Assembly: GCA_900759455.1 (NCBI GenBank)
Contig: CAAEVI010000118.1
Span: 1 to 5,574 of the forward strand
Direction of reading: 5' to 3'
Length of the DNA: 5,574 nt
Source of the DNA: Erysipelotrichaceae bacterium
GTDB taxonomy: Bacteria > Bacillota_I > Bacilli_A > Erysipelotrichales > Erysipelotrichaceae
Shown here: in pieces, positions 1-5,487 of the stretch
How positions within the stretch are numbered: the stretch's first letter is position 1
Layout of the letters: every line of letters begins with the position of its first letter
The notes under the pieces: generated by a model
The model's input: only the letters and a program-made list of their open reading frames with translations
The model's database searches: none
Told to the model about the DNA's origin: nothing
Program-made: the position numbers and the translations under genes

Positions 1-176
1 CCGATATGGACCAGCGCATGCTGTGTGAGGTGCTCTGTGTCTATTATATAGACGGAAAACGAAACATTGATTCGATCATTGATCACGTGGAAGGTGAAAG
101 CGGCGTTTCCTGTCGGGAGCTCTTGCTGGATTACATCAGTCTGCTGGCAAGCTGCGGACTGATCGAACAAATATGA
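1..176 (+). CDS. 3' end of an unrecognised protein, small winged-helix-like C-terminal domain
   Basis: The reading frame is open from the window edge (first full codon at 3) to TGA at 174-176, giving about 57 C-terminal residues; the start lies outside the window. The visible part contains YYIDGKRNIDSIIDHVEG and ends LLLDYISLLASCGLIEQI. A 'DGKR.(I/V)..I' turn followed by a helix ending in 'L...GLI' is the pattern of PqqD-like domains and of the small winged-helix domains found at the C-terminus of some enzymes, including certain M28-type aminopeptidases and methyltransferases. That resemblance is from memory of the pattern only, and no catalytic residues are in view, so no function is assigned. 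GC content matches metK and the other left-hand genes. A hairpin terminator follows 3 bases after the stop, so this is the last gene of its unit. Confidence 0.7.
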   Translation, partial: DMDQRMLCEVLCVYYIDGKRNIDSIIDHVEGESGVSCRELLLDYISLLASCGLIEQI

Positions 177-179
177 TCA

Positions 180-230
180 CAGAGCGGTGTTTTTCGGGGA
201 ACACCGCTCTGCGTGTATATTCCTGTCTTT
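180..230 (+). terminator. Intrinsic terminator of the upstream gene
   Basis: A perfect 12-bp stem pairs 180-191 (CAGAGCGGTGTT) with 200-211 (AACACCGCTCTG) around an 8-base loop. The T-rich tract is not immediately adjacent: it begins after about 8 bases (TCTTTTTCTGTT, 226-237), so termination may be imperfect. It sits 3 bases after the stop codon at 176 and separates that gene from the metK promoter. Confidence 0.7.
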
Positions 231-235
231 TTCTG

Positions 236-264
236 TTGCATTTTCAATCTTTGTGTGCTTTAAT
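236..264 (+). promoter_or_regulatory. Probable sigma-A promoter of metK (extended -10)
   Basis: A weak -35 TTGCAT (236-241) and a -10 TTTAAT (259-264, 5 of 6 to TATAAT) are separated by exactly 17 bp. TGC directly before the -10 (256-258) makes an extended -10 element, which can compensate for the poor -35. Transcription would start near 271, just before the first base of riboswitch helix P1 at about 276. That is the expected geometry for a leader riboswitch and supports the choice. Confidence 0.5.
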
Positions 265-274
265 ATATCTGCTA

Positions 275-373
275 TTTATCAAGAGATGGGCGAGAGAGTC
301 AGCTTTATGACCCCACACCAACCTGTATGACACAAGATATAAGGTGGTACAGCTGACAGCGATAAGAGAGATC
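275..373 (+). ncRNA. SAM riboswitch aptamer, SAM-I clan, P4-reduced variant
   Basis: This leader RNA should bind S-adenosylmethionine and switch off metK. The hallmark TTATCAAGAG (276-285) opens helix P1, TTATC (276-280) with GATAA (361-365). P2 is TGGG 287-290 with CCCA 312-315, then an asymmetric purine-rich CGAGAGA, then GTCA 298-301 with TGAC 308-311; ATGA matches the SAM-I consensus here. P3 is ACC-A-ACCT (317-324) with AGGT-GGT (342-348), extended by TAT 326-328 with ATA 337-339. It keeps the bulged A of the usual GCAACC/GGTGC element, with the base pair changed on both sides. The P2 loop can form a pseudoknot: TCAGCT (299-304) is fully complementary to AGCTGA (351-356). Only a few bases lie between the pseudoknot strand and P1, so a canonical P4 is missing, as in SAM-I/IV or SAM-IV types. 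Clan membership is well supported; exact class is inferred. Confidence 0.85.
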
Positions 374-384
374 AATAACCAATC

Positions 385-412
385 ATCTTCTCTGTCGCGG
401 GAAGATTTTTTT
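385..412 (+). terminator. Riboswitch expression platform: attenuator of metK
   Basis: ATCTTCTC (385-392) pairs with GGGAAGAT (399-406), 8 bp with one T-G wobble and a 6-base loop, followed directly by a run of seven T (406-412). The 3' strand of aptamer P1 with its flank (361-370) can instead pair with TTCTCTGTC (388-396), about 9 bp with one bulged A. That would break the terminator. When SAM holds P1 closed the terminator forms; without SAM the antiterminator wins and metK is read. It ends about 12 bases before the metK ribosome binding site. Confidence 0.85.
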
Positions 413-436
413 ATGAAATAGCGGAAGGAGCATAGA

Positions 437-1534
437 ATGAAAGATTACATTTTTACATCAGAAAGCATTACCGAAGGACATCCGGATAAGATCTGTGATT
501 CAATTGCAGATGCGATCCTGGATGAGGCCCTGCGTCAGGATCCGTATTCCAATATGGCAGTGGAAGCAACGATCAAAGACGACTTTGTATTGATTTACGG
601 AGAAGCAGATACAAAAGCGCATATCGACTATGAAGCAATTGCGAAAGCAGTCATCCGCAAGATCGGCTATGAAGAAGATTACACTGTAATGGTGAAGGTC
701 AATAAACAGTCCAGCGAGATCCACAATGCGGTCAACCATGCCGATGATGAGATCGGTGCCGGGGACCAGGGCATCATGTTCGGCTACGCCTGCGATGAAA
801 GCGATGAGTATATGCCTGCGCCGATTTATTATGCACACAAGCTGGCTCGTCAGCTGACAAAAGTACGCCGCGGCAATGCATTGCTTCGTCCGGACGGAAA
901 GACACAGGTTTCCGTGGAGTATAAGGACGGTAAGATGAGCCGCATCGATACGATCGTCGTATCAACACAGCATGCAGCGCAGGCAACACAGGAAGAAATC
1001 CGCGAGCTGGTGATGAATGAAGTGATCAAGCCGTGCATCGAGGAATCCATGATCGATGAAAACACGAAATATCTGATCAATCCGAGCGGAAGCTTTGTGG
1101 TCGGCGGAAGCTTTGGCGATTCCGGAACGACAGGACGCAAGATCGTCTGTGATACTTACGGCGGAATGGGACGCATCGGCGGCGGCTGCTTCTCTTCCAA
1201 AGACCCGACAAAGGTAGACCGCAGTGCGGCATACTACTGCCGATATGTCGCTAAAAATATCGTGGCGAACAAACTGGCAGAACGCTGTGAGGTCGAAGTT
1301 GCTTATGCCATCGGCAAGAGCGAGCCGGTTTCACTGTGCGTCGATACGTTCGGTACCGGCGTAAAAAGCGATGAAGAACTGTTGGAAATCATTCGTCGCA
1401 ACTTTAATTTCGAAGTCGGCAATATCCTGAAGGAACTGGATCTGCGCAAACCGATCTATTCCAAGACATCCTGCTACGGACATTTCGGTGATCCGCAGTT
1501 CAGCTGGGAAAAAATCAAAAAACTGGAATTCTAA
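437..1534 (+). CDS. metK: S-adenosylmethionine synthetase (methionine adenosyltransferase)
   Basis: The cytosolic enzyme makes S-adenosylmethionine from methionine and ATP, releasing phosphate and pyrophosphate; SAM feeds methylation, polyamine and radical-SAM chemistry. The 365 residues cover all three domains. Visible motifs are GHPDK (14-18, His15), GAGDQG (107-112), MPAPI (126-130), RPDGKTQV (151-158, Lys155), GDSGTTGRK (227-235, Arg234 and Lys235), SKDPTKVDRS (254-263, Lys255, Lys259, Asp261) and YGHFG (347-351). These match the E. coli active-site set His14, Lys165, Arg244, Lys245, Lys265, Lys269, Asp271. The usual length is about 380-400, so loops are trimmed. Around the phosphate-binding region GRFV..GGP is here GSFVVGGS, and GGGAFSGKDP is GGGCFSSKDP. 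The start is fixed by AAGGAG (425-430) six bases before ATG and by the N-terminal FTSES motif. Expression is controlled by the upstream SAM riboswitch. Confidence 0.97.
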   Translation: MKDYIFTSESITEGHPDKICDSIADAILDEALRQDPYSNMAVEATIKDDFVLIYGEADTKAHIDYEAIAKAVIRKIGYEEDYTVMVKVNKQSSEIHNAVNHADDEIGAGDQGIMFGYACDESDEYMPAPIYYAHKLARQLTKVRRGNALLRPDGKTQVSVEYKDGKMSRIDTIVVSTQHAAQATQEEIRELVMNEVIKPCIEESMIDENTKYLINPSGSFVVGGSFGDSGTTGRKIVCDTYGGMGRIGGGCFSSKDPTKVDRSAAYYCRYVAKNIVANKLAERCEVEVAYAIGKSEPVSLCVDTFGTGVKSDEELLEIIRRNFNFEVGNILKELDLRKPIYSKTSCYGHFGDPQFSWEKIKKLEF

Positions 1535-1536
1535 GA

Positions 1537-1564
1537 AAAAGCTCTCCGATCGGAGAGCTTTTGT
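1537..1564 (+). terminator. Palindromic hairpin terminator after metK
   Basis: AAAAGCTCTCCG (1537-1548) and CGGAGAGCTTTT (1551-1562) are perfect inverted repeats around AT, so the 26 bases form a full palindrome. The stem can reach about 11 bp with a GATC loop. The T tract is only four bases and then reads GTAAAA. Termination is likely but may be incomplete, which matters because the next gene starts 21 bases later without its own visible promoter. Confidence 0.75.
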
Positions 1565-1582
1565 AAAAAAGGAGGAAAGAAC

Positions 1583-2176
1583 ATGGACTGGTATGAACAG
1601 ATGATCGAAAAATACAGACGCCATAATCAGATCTTGTTTGACCGTAAGAGCTCGTTGCTGTATCCGCTGCGTGAACAGATCGCAGAGCAGAAACATTTTG
1701 TTGTTGTTTCCTGGTGTTTTGCCTGCATGGAACCGATTTTAAAGGAACTGGAGATCCTGATGCCGAAAGAAAAGCGGGCGCAGATATGTGTAGAAGAATG
1801 CCGACGCTGGGCAAAAGGGGAAATCAAGATGCCGCAGGCCAAAAAGGCTATTCTGGCGGTACATGCGGCAGCCAAGGAAACGGACGATCTCCAGGCGGCA
1901 GCCCTGTGTCATGCGATCGGTCAGGCATGCGGCAGCATTCATACAGAGTCGCATGCAGTCGGTCTTGTATTTTATGAACTGAGCGCGATCGTAAGAAAAG
2001 AAGGAATCGAGCATTGCCGGGAAACAGTGGAAGCCAAAACAAAGTGGTATATGCAGACACTGCAGGCATGCAGCGATCGGGAATCAGAATTACGAAAACA
2101 AACATGGGCAGCCTTTCTGCTGAAGGATCGTCCCAACAAGGAAGCTGTGCTGCTGGAAAGAGAAAAGAAACAGTAA
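1583..2176 (+). CDS. Imm5-like putative immunity protein
   Basis: The 197-residue all-helical soluble protein has no signal peptide or membrane segment. Two blocks recall the Imm5/Imm5-like family of predicted immunity proteins against polymorphic toxins. The first is RRWAKGEIKMPQAKKAILA (74-92) followed by HAAAK (94-98). The second is CHAIGQACGSIHTESHAVG (109-127); the family shows an 'AR.W..G.....EAR.AA..AH.AAR' block followed by 'A.GHA..T.HV..HA..A'. The family is named by association with toxin loci, and its biochemical activity is not established to my knowledge. The charged tail (about 165-197) looks like a lineage-specific extension. The start is clear: AAGGAGG (1569-1575) seven bases before ATG. 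It lies 48 bp after metK in the same direction, behind a hairpin and without an evident promoter, so low-level co-transcription with metK is likely. No partner toxin is visible, and it may be a housekeeping homologue rather than a true immunity protein. Confidence 0.75.
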   Translation: MDWYEQMIEKYRRHNQILFDRKSSLLYPLREQIAEQKHFVVVSWCFACMEPILKELEILMPKEKRAQICVEECRRWAKGEIKMPQAKKAILAVHAAAKETDDLQAAALCHAIGQACGSIHTESHAVGLVFYELSAIVRKEGIEHCRETVEAKTKWYMQTLQACSDRESELRKQTWAAFLLKDRPNKEAVLLEREKKQ

Positions 2177-2196
2177 AAGAACATGCCGGTTCTTTG
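2176..2196. terminator. Weak shared hairpin between convergent genes
   Basis: AAAGAAC (2176-2182) pairs with GTTCTTT (2189-2195) around a 6-base loop. It directly follows the Imm5-like stop (2174-2176) and lies about 25 bases after the minus-strand regulator's stop (2220-2222). The minus direction reads TTCTTTTACTG, giving a slightly better T tract than the plus direction. The short A-T-rich stem makes it a modest terminator either way. Confidence 0.5.
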
Positions 2197-2219
2197 TTCA
2201 TTCAGGTGCTGTTCGTCAT

Positions 2220-3281
2220 CTACAGCTGTGCGGCAATTTTCTTATATCTGGTCAATAACGCCTGGAACTGCGGATGAGGGAGAAGAAACGCATAATCCGT
2301 ATCTGTTTCAAACTGGTGCAGGATCATGGTGATCATCTGAGCTTTGAAATCATCTTCTACAGGTTTTGCGGGCAGATGACTGAATATGGCGGGCATTTTG
2401 ACCGGAGACAAAGCAGCCTTCAGCATTGCATCGATGAGCTCGATGCTCCTGGCGGTATTTTTGGTCGCAATAGCGACCTGCAGAGAGCAGATGTAACGAC
2501 TATACTCCCAGAAATCGAAGGCTTCGAAGATTTTCTGTGAGACATCCGCTACATGGGAAGCCTTGTCTGTTTCGTTCAGAAGCAGATCGATATCAACCAG
2601 TTTCAAAAAGTAACTTTGCATGGCGGTGATATCACTGAACAGTTTGGTTTCGGCCATTGCGGCAGCTTCTTTATATTGTTTCTGCTTCAACAGGATATTG
2701 ATCTTCAGCATCTGCTTATCAACCGTTTTTTTATCGGGAAGCTGCTCGACCAGTTCTGCCGCCTTATCTGTTTGTCCGCGGTCGAGATACTTATTGACCA
2801 GGATGCCGATGGCGGCTTCCCGTGTTTCTTCCTCCCGGCTCTCTGCCGCCTGTTGATACCACTCCATGAATTTACATGCATACGTTTCCCGTTCATCCGC
2901 TGACAGAGCGGAAAAAGAAAGACATCCTTCCAGGAGCAGGGCCAGGGAATACCGCAGCAGATCACAATTGGGATACTCTTGTAATTTGCCGAGGGCATGG
3001 GCGTATCCGGCTTTGAAACCGTCGGTCACTGCAATTTGCTGAACTTCATTGCAGAAACCGGCAATCTCCTCCCTGGATAAATCTTCGTGAAAAGTAAACA
3101 ATGTGTTCAGATCGATCTTCAGCAGTCTGGCCAACGGAGATAAAAGTGTGATATCGGGGTAAGTGGCACCGCTCTCCCACTTGTTGACTGCCGGAGCGGA
3201 TACGCCCAGATAACCGGCTACCTGTTCCTGTGTCAAACCTATTTTTTTCCGATGTTCTCTGATTTGTTCGTTCAGCTTCAT
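2220..3281 (-). CDS. XRE-family transcriptional regulator with helical-repeat C-terminal region
   Basis: Residues 4-62 form a Cro/CI-type helix-turn-helix: helix 2 is LTQEQVAGYLG (16-26), and the recognition helix is SAPAVNKWESG (28-38), followed by the typical YPDITLLSPLARLLKIDLNTLF. Residues about 70-353 are almost entirely predicted helix, with repeated A..L and K..EAA patterns such as KQYKEAAAMAETKLF. This suggests TPR-like repeats as in peptide-sensing or scaffold-type XRE proteins, though no canonical TPR consensus is clear. No membrane segment or catalytic motif was seen. The protein is inferred to be a cytosolic DNA-binding regulator; its ligand and targets are unknown. The start is fixed by GGAGGAG (complement of 3288-3294) seven bases upstream and by the promoter at 3307-3335. 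It is transcribed alone, converging on the Imm5-like gene. Confidence 0.88.
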   Translation of the reverse strand: MKLNEQIREHRKKIGLTQEQVAGYLGVSAPAVNKWESGATYPDITLLSPLARLLKIDLNTLFTFHEDLSREEIAGFCNEVQQIAVTDGFKAGYAHALGKLQEYPNCDLLRYSLALLLEGCLSFSALSADERETYACKFMEWYQQAAESREEETREAAIGILVNKYLDRGQTDKAAELVEQLPDKKTVDKQMLKINILLKQKQYKEAAAMAETKLFSDITAMQSYFLKLVDIDLLLNETDKASHVADVSQKIFEAFDFWEYSRYICSLQVAIATKNTARSIELIDAMLKAALSPVKMPAIFSHLPAKPVEDDFKAQMITMILHQFETDTDYAFLLPHPQFQALLTRYKKIAAQL

Positions 3282-3306
3282 TGTTTCTCCTCCTCGCTAT
3301 ATTCAA

Positions 3307-3335
3307 ATTATAACGTTTCTCGTCTTACATCACAA
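3307..3335 (-). promoter_or_regulatory. Sigma-A promoter of the XRE regulator
   Basis: Read on the minus strand, TTGTGA (complement of 3330-3335) and a perfect TATAAT (complement of 3307-3312) are separated by exactly 17 bp. Transcription would begin near 3300, leaving a leader of about 19 bases that contains the GGAGGAG ribosome binding site. This is the best promoter match in the window. Confidence 0.8.
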
Positions 3336-3367
3336 TTGAGCTGTCTTTTGATCTATCGTGCAAAAAA

Positions 3368-3382
3368 TTAACCAATGGTTAA
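3368..3382. repeat. 15-bp perfect palindrome, possible operator
   Basis: TTAACCA (3368-3374), a central A, and TGGTTAA (3376-3382) form a perfect inverted repeat of two 7-bp arms. It lies about 33 bp upstream of the -35 of the XRE promoter and over 190 bp upstream of the ATPase promoter. There is no T tract after it, so it is not a terminator. A dimeric regulator such as the neighbouring XRE protein could bind it, but that is a guess. Confidence 0.45.
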
Positions 3383-3427
3383 ATCGAGCTGCGAAGCGGG
3401 AATTAGAAGCTGCTATTTAATAATAGG

Positions 3428-3538
3428 ATGCTTTTGCAGGAAGATGGATACTATTTGACTGATGAAACAAAGGATATCAAATATAATCAAAAAACATATT
3501 TTGTGATTGATGTTGATAAATACCCTATTAAAATGTGA
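3428..3538 (+). other. Short orphan reading frame, possibly a gene remnant
   Basis: The 350-bp gap between the XRE gene and the ATPase holds one open frame that reads as plausible protein: 36 residues from ATG at 3428 to TGA at 3536-3538, containing LLQEDGYYLTDETKDIKYNQ and then KTYFVIDVDKY. The frame extends upstream without an ATG to TAG at 3404-3406, and beyond that stop it continues as IELRSGN, so it may be the tail of a broken gene. There is no good ribosome binding site for the ATG, and I do not recognise the sequence. It may also be chance in AT-rich DNA. The rest of the gap (3336-3427) shows only the palindrome at 3368. Confidence 0.25.
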
Positions 3539-3573
3539 TTAAATATTGATAAATATGCTATTTTTTTGTGATT
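3502..3573 (+). repeat. TGTGATT-containing tandem repeats with 32-33 bp spacing
   Basis: The 7-mer TGTGATT occurs at 3502-3508, 3534-3540 and 3567-3573, spaced 32 and 33 bp, about three helical turns. Between them a longer unit repeats: 3513-3540 and 3546-3573 are 28-base copies with 22 identical positions, each starting TTGATAAATA and ending TGTGATT. The array ends 5 bp before the predicted -35 of the ATPase promoter. It could be a binding array for a regulator or a relic of tandem duplication. Confidence 0.6.
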
Positions 3574-3578
3574 CTATA

Positions 3579-3607
3579 TTGTTCGATCCTTTAATACGGT
3601 CTATACT
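3579..3607 (+). promoter_or_regulatory. Possible sigma-A promoter of the ATPase gene
   Basis: TTGTTC (3579-3584, three of six to consensus) and TATACT (3602-3607, five of six) have a 17-bp spacer. Transcription would start near 3614, almost at the ribosome binding site AAAGGAG (3615-3621), giving a very short leader of about 18 bases. The -10 is convincing but the -35 is weak, so the promoter may rely on an activator, perhaps at the repeats just upstream. Confidence 0.45.
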
Positions 3608-3631
3608 TATAAGTAAAGGAGCTGATATACA

Positions 3632-4972
3632 ATGCTGTATTTGAAACGTAAAGTAGATAATTATTTGTTAAATTGGAAAACAGACCCCAATAAGAAACCA
3701 TTGATCATTAAAGGCTCAAGACAAGTAGGCAAGACAGAATCCATCACACGATTTGGTTATCAAAATTATAAAAGTGTTGTCTACATCAACTTTGTCGAAG
3801 AACCAAATTATAAGATGATCACTACAGACGGATATAAAGCGCAAGATATCATCAAAAATATATCCAGGATCGATCCGTCTAAACAATTTATCGAAAATGA
3901 TACACTCATTATTTTTGATGAGTTACAGGATTTTCCGGAAATTGCCACATCACTAAAATTTTTCAAAATCGATGGACGTTTTGATGTAATATGCAGCGGT
4001 TCTCTTTTGGGTGTTAATTATCAAAGAATCGAAAGTAACAGCGTTGGATATAAAACAGACTATGAAATGTTTTCTTTGGATTTTGAAGAATTTCTATGGG
4101 CCAAAGGATATGATGAATCAACTGTTCATGAAATGTTGGAACATATGATTCAATTAAAACCATTTAATGAAATCGAAATGTCTATCTATTCCTCACTATT
4201 TTTAGATTTCTGCATTTTGGGAGGTATGCCGGCAGTTGTTCGGGAATATATCGAAAAAGGAACTTTTGAAGGTTCTATCGATATTCAAAAACAGCTTGTT
4301 GCCGATTACAAAGAGGACATAAGAAAATACGCTGACGGGATGGATCAAACACGAATCACAAATGTTTTTGATCATATTCCTGTGCAATTGGCAAAAGACA
4401 ATAAAAAATTTCAAATCACGAAAGTCGCATCCAATGCCAGGTTTAGAGATTATCGCGGATGTATCGAATGGTTGAAAGATGCAGGTATCATTAACATTTG
4501 TTATTGTATGCAATTTCCCGCGCTTCCGCTAAAAGGAAACTATGATGAAACAAAGTATAAGATCTATCTTGCGGATTCCGGATTATTGGTTTCTATGCTG
4601 GATGATGAGGCACAGGAAGATCTGAGGGTAAATAAAAACTTAGGTGTATATAAAGGTGCTCTTTATGAAAACATAGTGGGGGAAGCCTTGGTTAAAGCAG
4701 GTTATGATCTATACTACTATAAAAAGGAAAATTCGACTTTGGAACAAGATTTTTTCGTTCGAAACAAGGAGAATCTGATTCCGGTAGAAGTAAAAGCAAC
4801 AAACGGAACTGCAAAATCACTGCGTACTTTGATCACCAGAGATCACTACCCTGATATTCAATTTGGTATTAAATTGATATCGGGAAATATTGGATTTTCC
4901 AACAACATATACACTTTTCCCTATTTTTGTGCATTTCTATTAAAAAAATATCTTAATACCCATGAGCAGTAG
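3632..4972 (+). CDS. AAA_14 / DUF4143 family ATP-binding protein
   Basis: The 446-residue protein has the layout of the widespread AAA_14-DUF4143 family. The Walker A motif is GSRQVGKT (28-35), Walker B is LIIFDE (92-97), and CSGSLLG (121-127) is the sensor segment, followed by the family signature LDFEEFLWAKG (149-159). The DUF4143 half covers about 190-390: GGMPAVV (197-203), a winged-helix-like stretch (about 258-290), YLADSGLL (312-319), GALYENIVGEAL (342-353), and a PD-(D/E)xK nuclease-like core with QDFF (372-375), PVEVKA (384-389) and AKSLRTL (394-400). The family is known from structure prediction and genome context as a likely DNA-acting or defence-related ATPase with many paralogues; substrates are not established. 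AAAGGAG lies ten bases before ATG. Codons are much more AT-rich than in metK, and the gene stands alone, suggesting horizontal acquisition. No truncation is evident. Confidence 0.92.
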   Translation: MLYLKRKVDNYLLNWKTDPNKKPLIIKGSRQVGKTESITRFGYQNYKSVVYINFVEEPNYKMITTDGYKAQDIIKNISRIDPSKQFIENDTLIIFDELQDFPEIATSLKFFKIDGRFDVICSGSLLGVNYQRIESNSVGYKTDYEMFSLDFEEFLWAKGYDESTVHEMLEHMIQLKPFNEIEMSIYSSLFLDFCILGGMPAVVREYIEKGTFEGSIDIQKQLVADYKEDIRKYADGMDQTRITNVFDHIPVQLAKDNKKFQITKVASNARFRDYRGCIEWLKDAGIINICYCMQFPALPLKGNYDETKYKIYLADSGLLVSMLDDEAQEDLRVNKNLGVYKGALYENIVGEALVKAGYDLYYYKKENSTLEQDFFVRNKENLIPVEVKATNGTAKSLRTLITRDHYPDIQFGIKLISGNIGFSNNIYTFPYFCAFLLKKYLNTHEQ

Positions 4973-5059
4973 AACTATGATCAGACATACGGACCAATGC
5001 GATCAGCTAAATTACAATAAATACTTAACAACATCTTCACGCTAATAACACGAATCATT

Positions 5060-5378
5060 ATGGATCCTATTGTAAAGGAATTGATAAACGTGGTAAAAAT
5101 TTCAAAAGAAATAGCTACTCGTTCAGCTAGTCATTTGGAGATTCGTTTATCAAATGGTCCCAACTATGTTGCAAAGCTGAGAGAGAATCAATGCGGCCTT
5201 TCTTTATGAAAAGAACTTAGACAGTACTGTAGAGCCATTGGAAGGAAAACACAACTTTTACAGAAGCGTAAATCCTTAAATTTATAGCCATGAAGCTACA
5301 GAATATATCTTCATAAACAAAACGTAAATTGAAAAGATGGCTGAATTGCGTTATCGGCAACTAGGTATTCGGACATAA
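5060..5378 (+). pseudogene. Probable decayed coding sequence, family unrecognised
   Basis: No intact gene is present between 4973 and 5487. A 49-residue frame (5060-5209, ATG without a ribosome binding site) contains VVKISKEIATRSASHLEIRL. Near 5180 (GAGAGAGAA) a one-base shift leads into another frame that reads NAAFLYEKNLDSTVEPLEGK and, after two in-frame stops (TAA at 5277-5279 and 5325-5327), IEKMAELRYRQLGIRT to TAA at 5376-5378. The amino-acid composition looks like real protein across the shift and stops, which suggests one broken gene of roughly 105 codons. I do not recognise the family, and no transposase motif, inverted repeat pair or attachment site is evident. Chance frames in AT-rich DNA remain possible. 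From 4973 to 5059 I see nothing. Confidence 0.35.
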
Positions 5379-5394
5379 ACAATGATAGTAAAAA

Positions 5395-5440
5395 AACCGT
5401 AATATTTGGATAGAAATCATCCTAATATTACGGTTCCTTT
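5395..5440. terminator. Strong bidirectional terminator
   Basis: AACCGTAATATT (5395-5406) and AATATTACGGTT (5424-5435) are perfect 12-bp arms; inside, GGAT (5408-5411) pairs with ATCC (5419-5422) around a 7-base loop with one T-T mismatch between the stems. On the minus strand the stem is followed by seven T, ideal for ending the FAD oxidoreductase transcript 48 bases after its stop. On the plus strand it is followed by CCTTTTTATTT, usable for the ATPase transcript. It marks the right edge of the AT-rich segment. Confidence 0.88.
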
Positions 5441-5487
5441 TTATTTCTGATGCTGTTTCAATCAGTTCTGGTTACGATTTTTTGTTT

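Noticed and set aside
275..412. T-box or SMK-box (SAM-III) leader for metK
   Set aside because: There is no T-box sequence, and the hairpin arrangement does not sequester the ribosome binding site as in SMK boxes; the TTATCAAGAG start and P3 bulge fit the SAM-I clan.
500..1140. Minus-strand open frames within metK (up to 112 aa)
   Set aside because: They are antisense shadows of a very conserved gene, with no ribosome binding sites and no recognisable protein content.
1714..1977. 87-aa plus-strand frame inside the Imm5-like gene
   Set aside because: It overlaps the better-supported frame, is rich in G, S and R as expected of an off-frame reading, and has no start signal.
2274..2903. Plus-strand frames of 88, 116 and 78 aa opposite the XRE regulator
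   Set aside because: They are antisense to a gene with a clear promoter, ribosome binding site and HTH domain; their phenylalanine/isoleucine-rich content mirrors the helical repeats on the other strand.
3502..3573. CRISPR array
   Set aside because: The repeats are imperfect, only two to three units, with short AT-rich 'spacers' that are themselves repeated, and there is no cas gene nearby.
4202..4513. 103-aa minus-strand frame inside the ATPase gene
   Set aside because: It lies in the middle of the DUF4143 coding region, with no ribosome binding site or motif of its own.
4973..5440. Insertion sequence remnant
   Set aside because: No DDE or HUH transposase motif, no matching terminal inverted repeats and no target-site duplication could be found; the 12-bp inverted repeat at 5395-5435 is a terminator hairpin.
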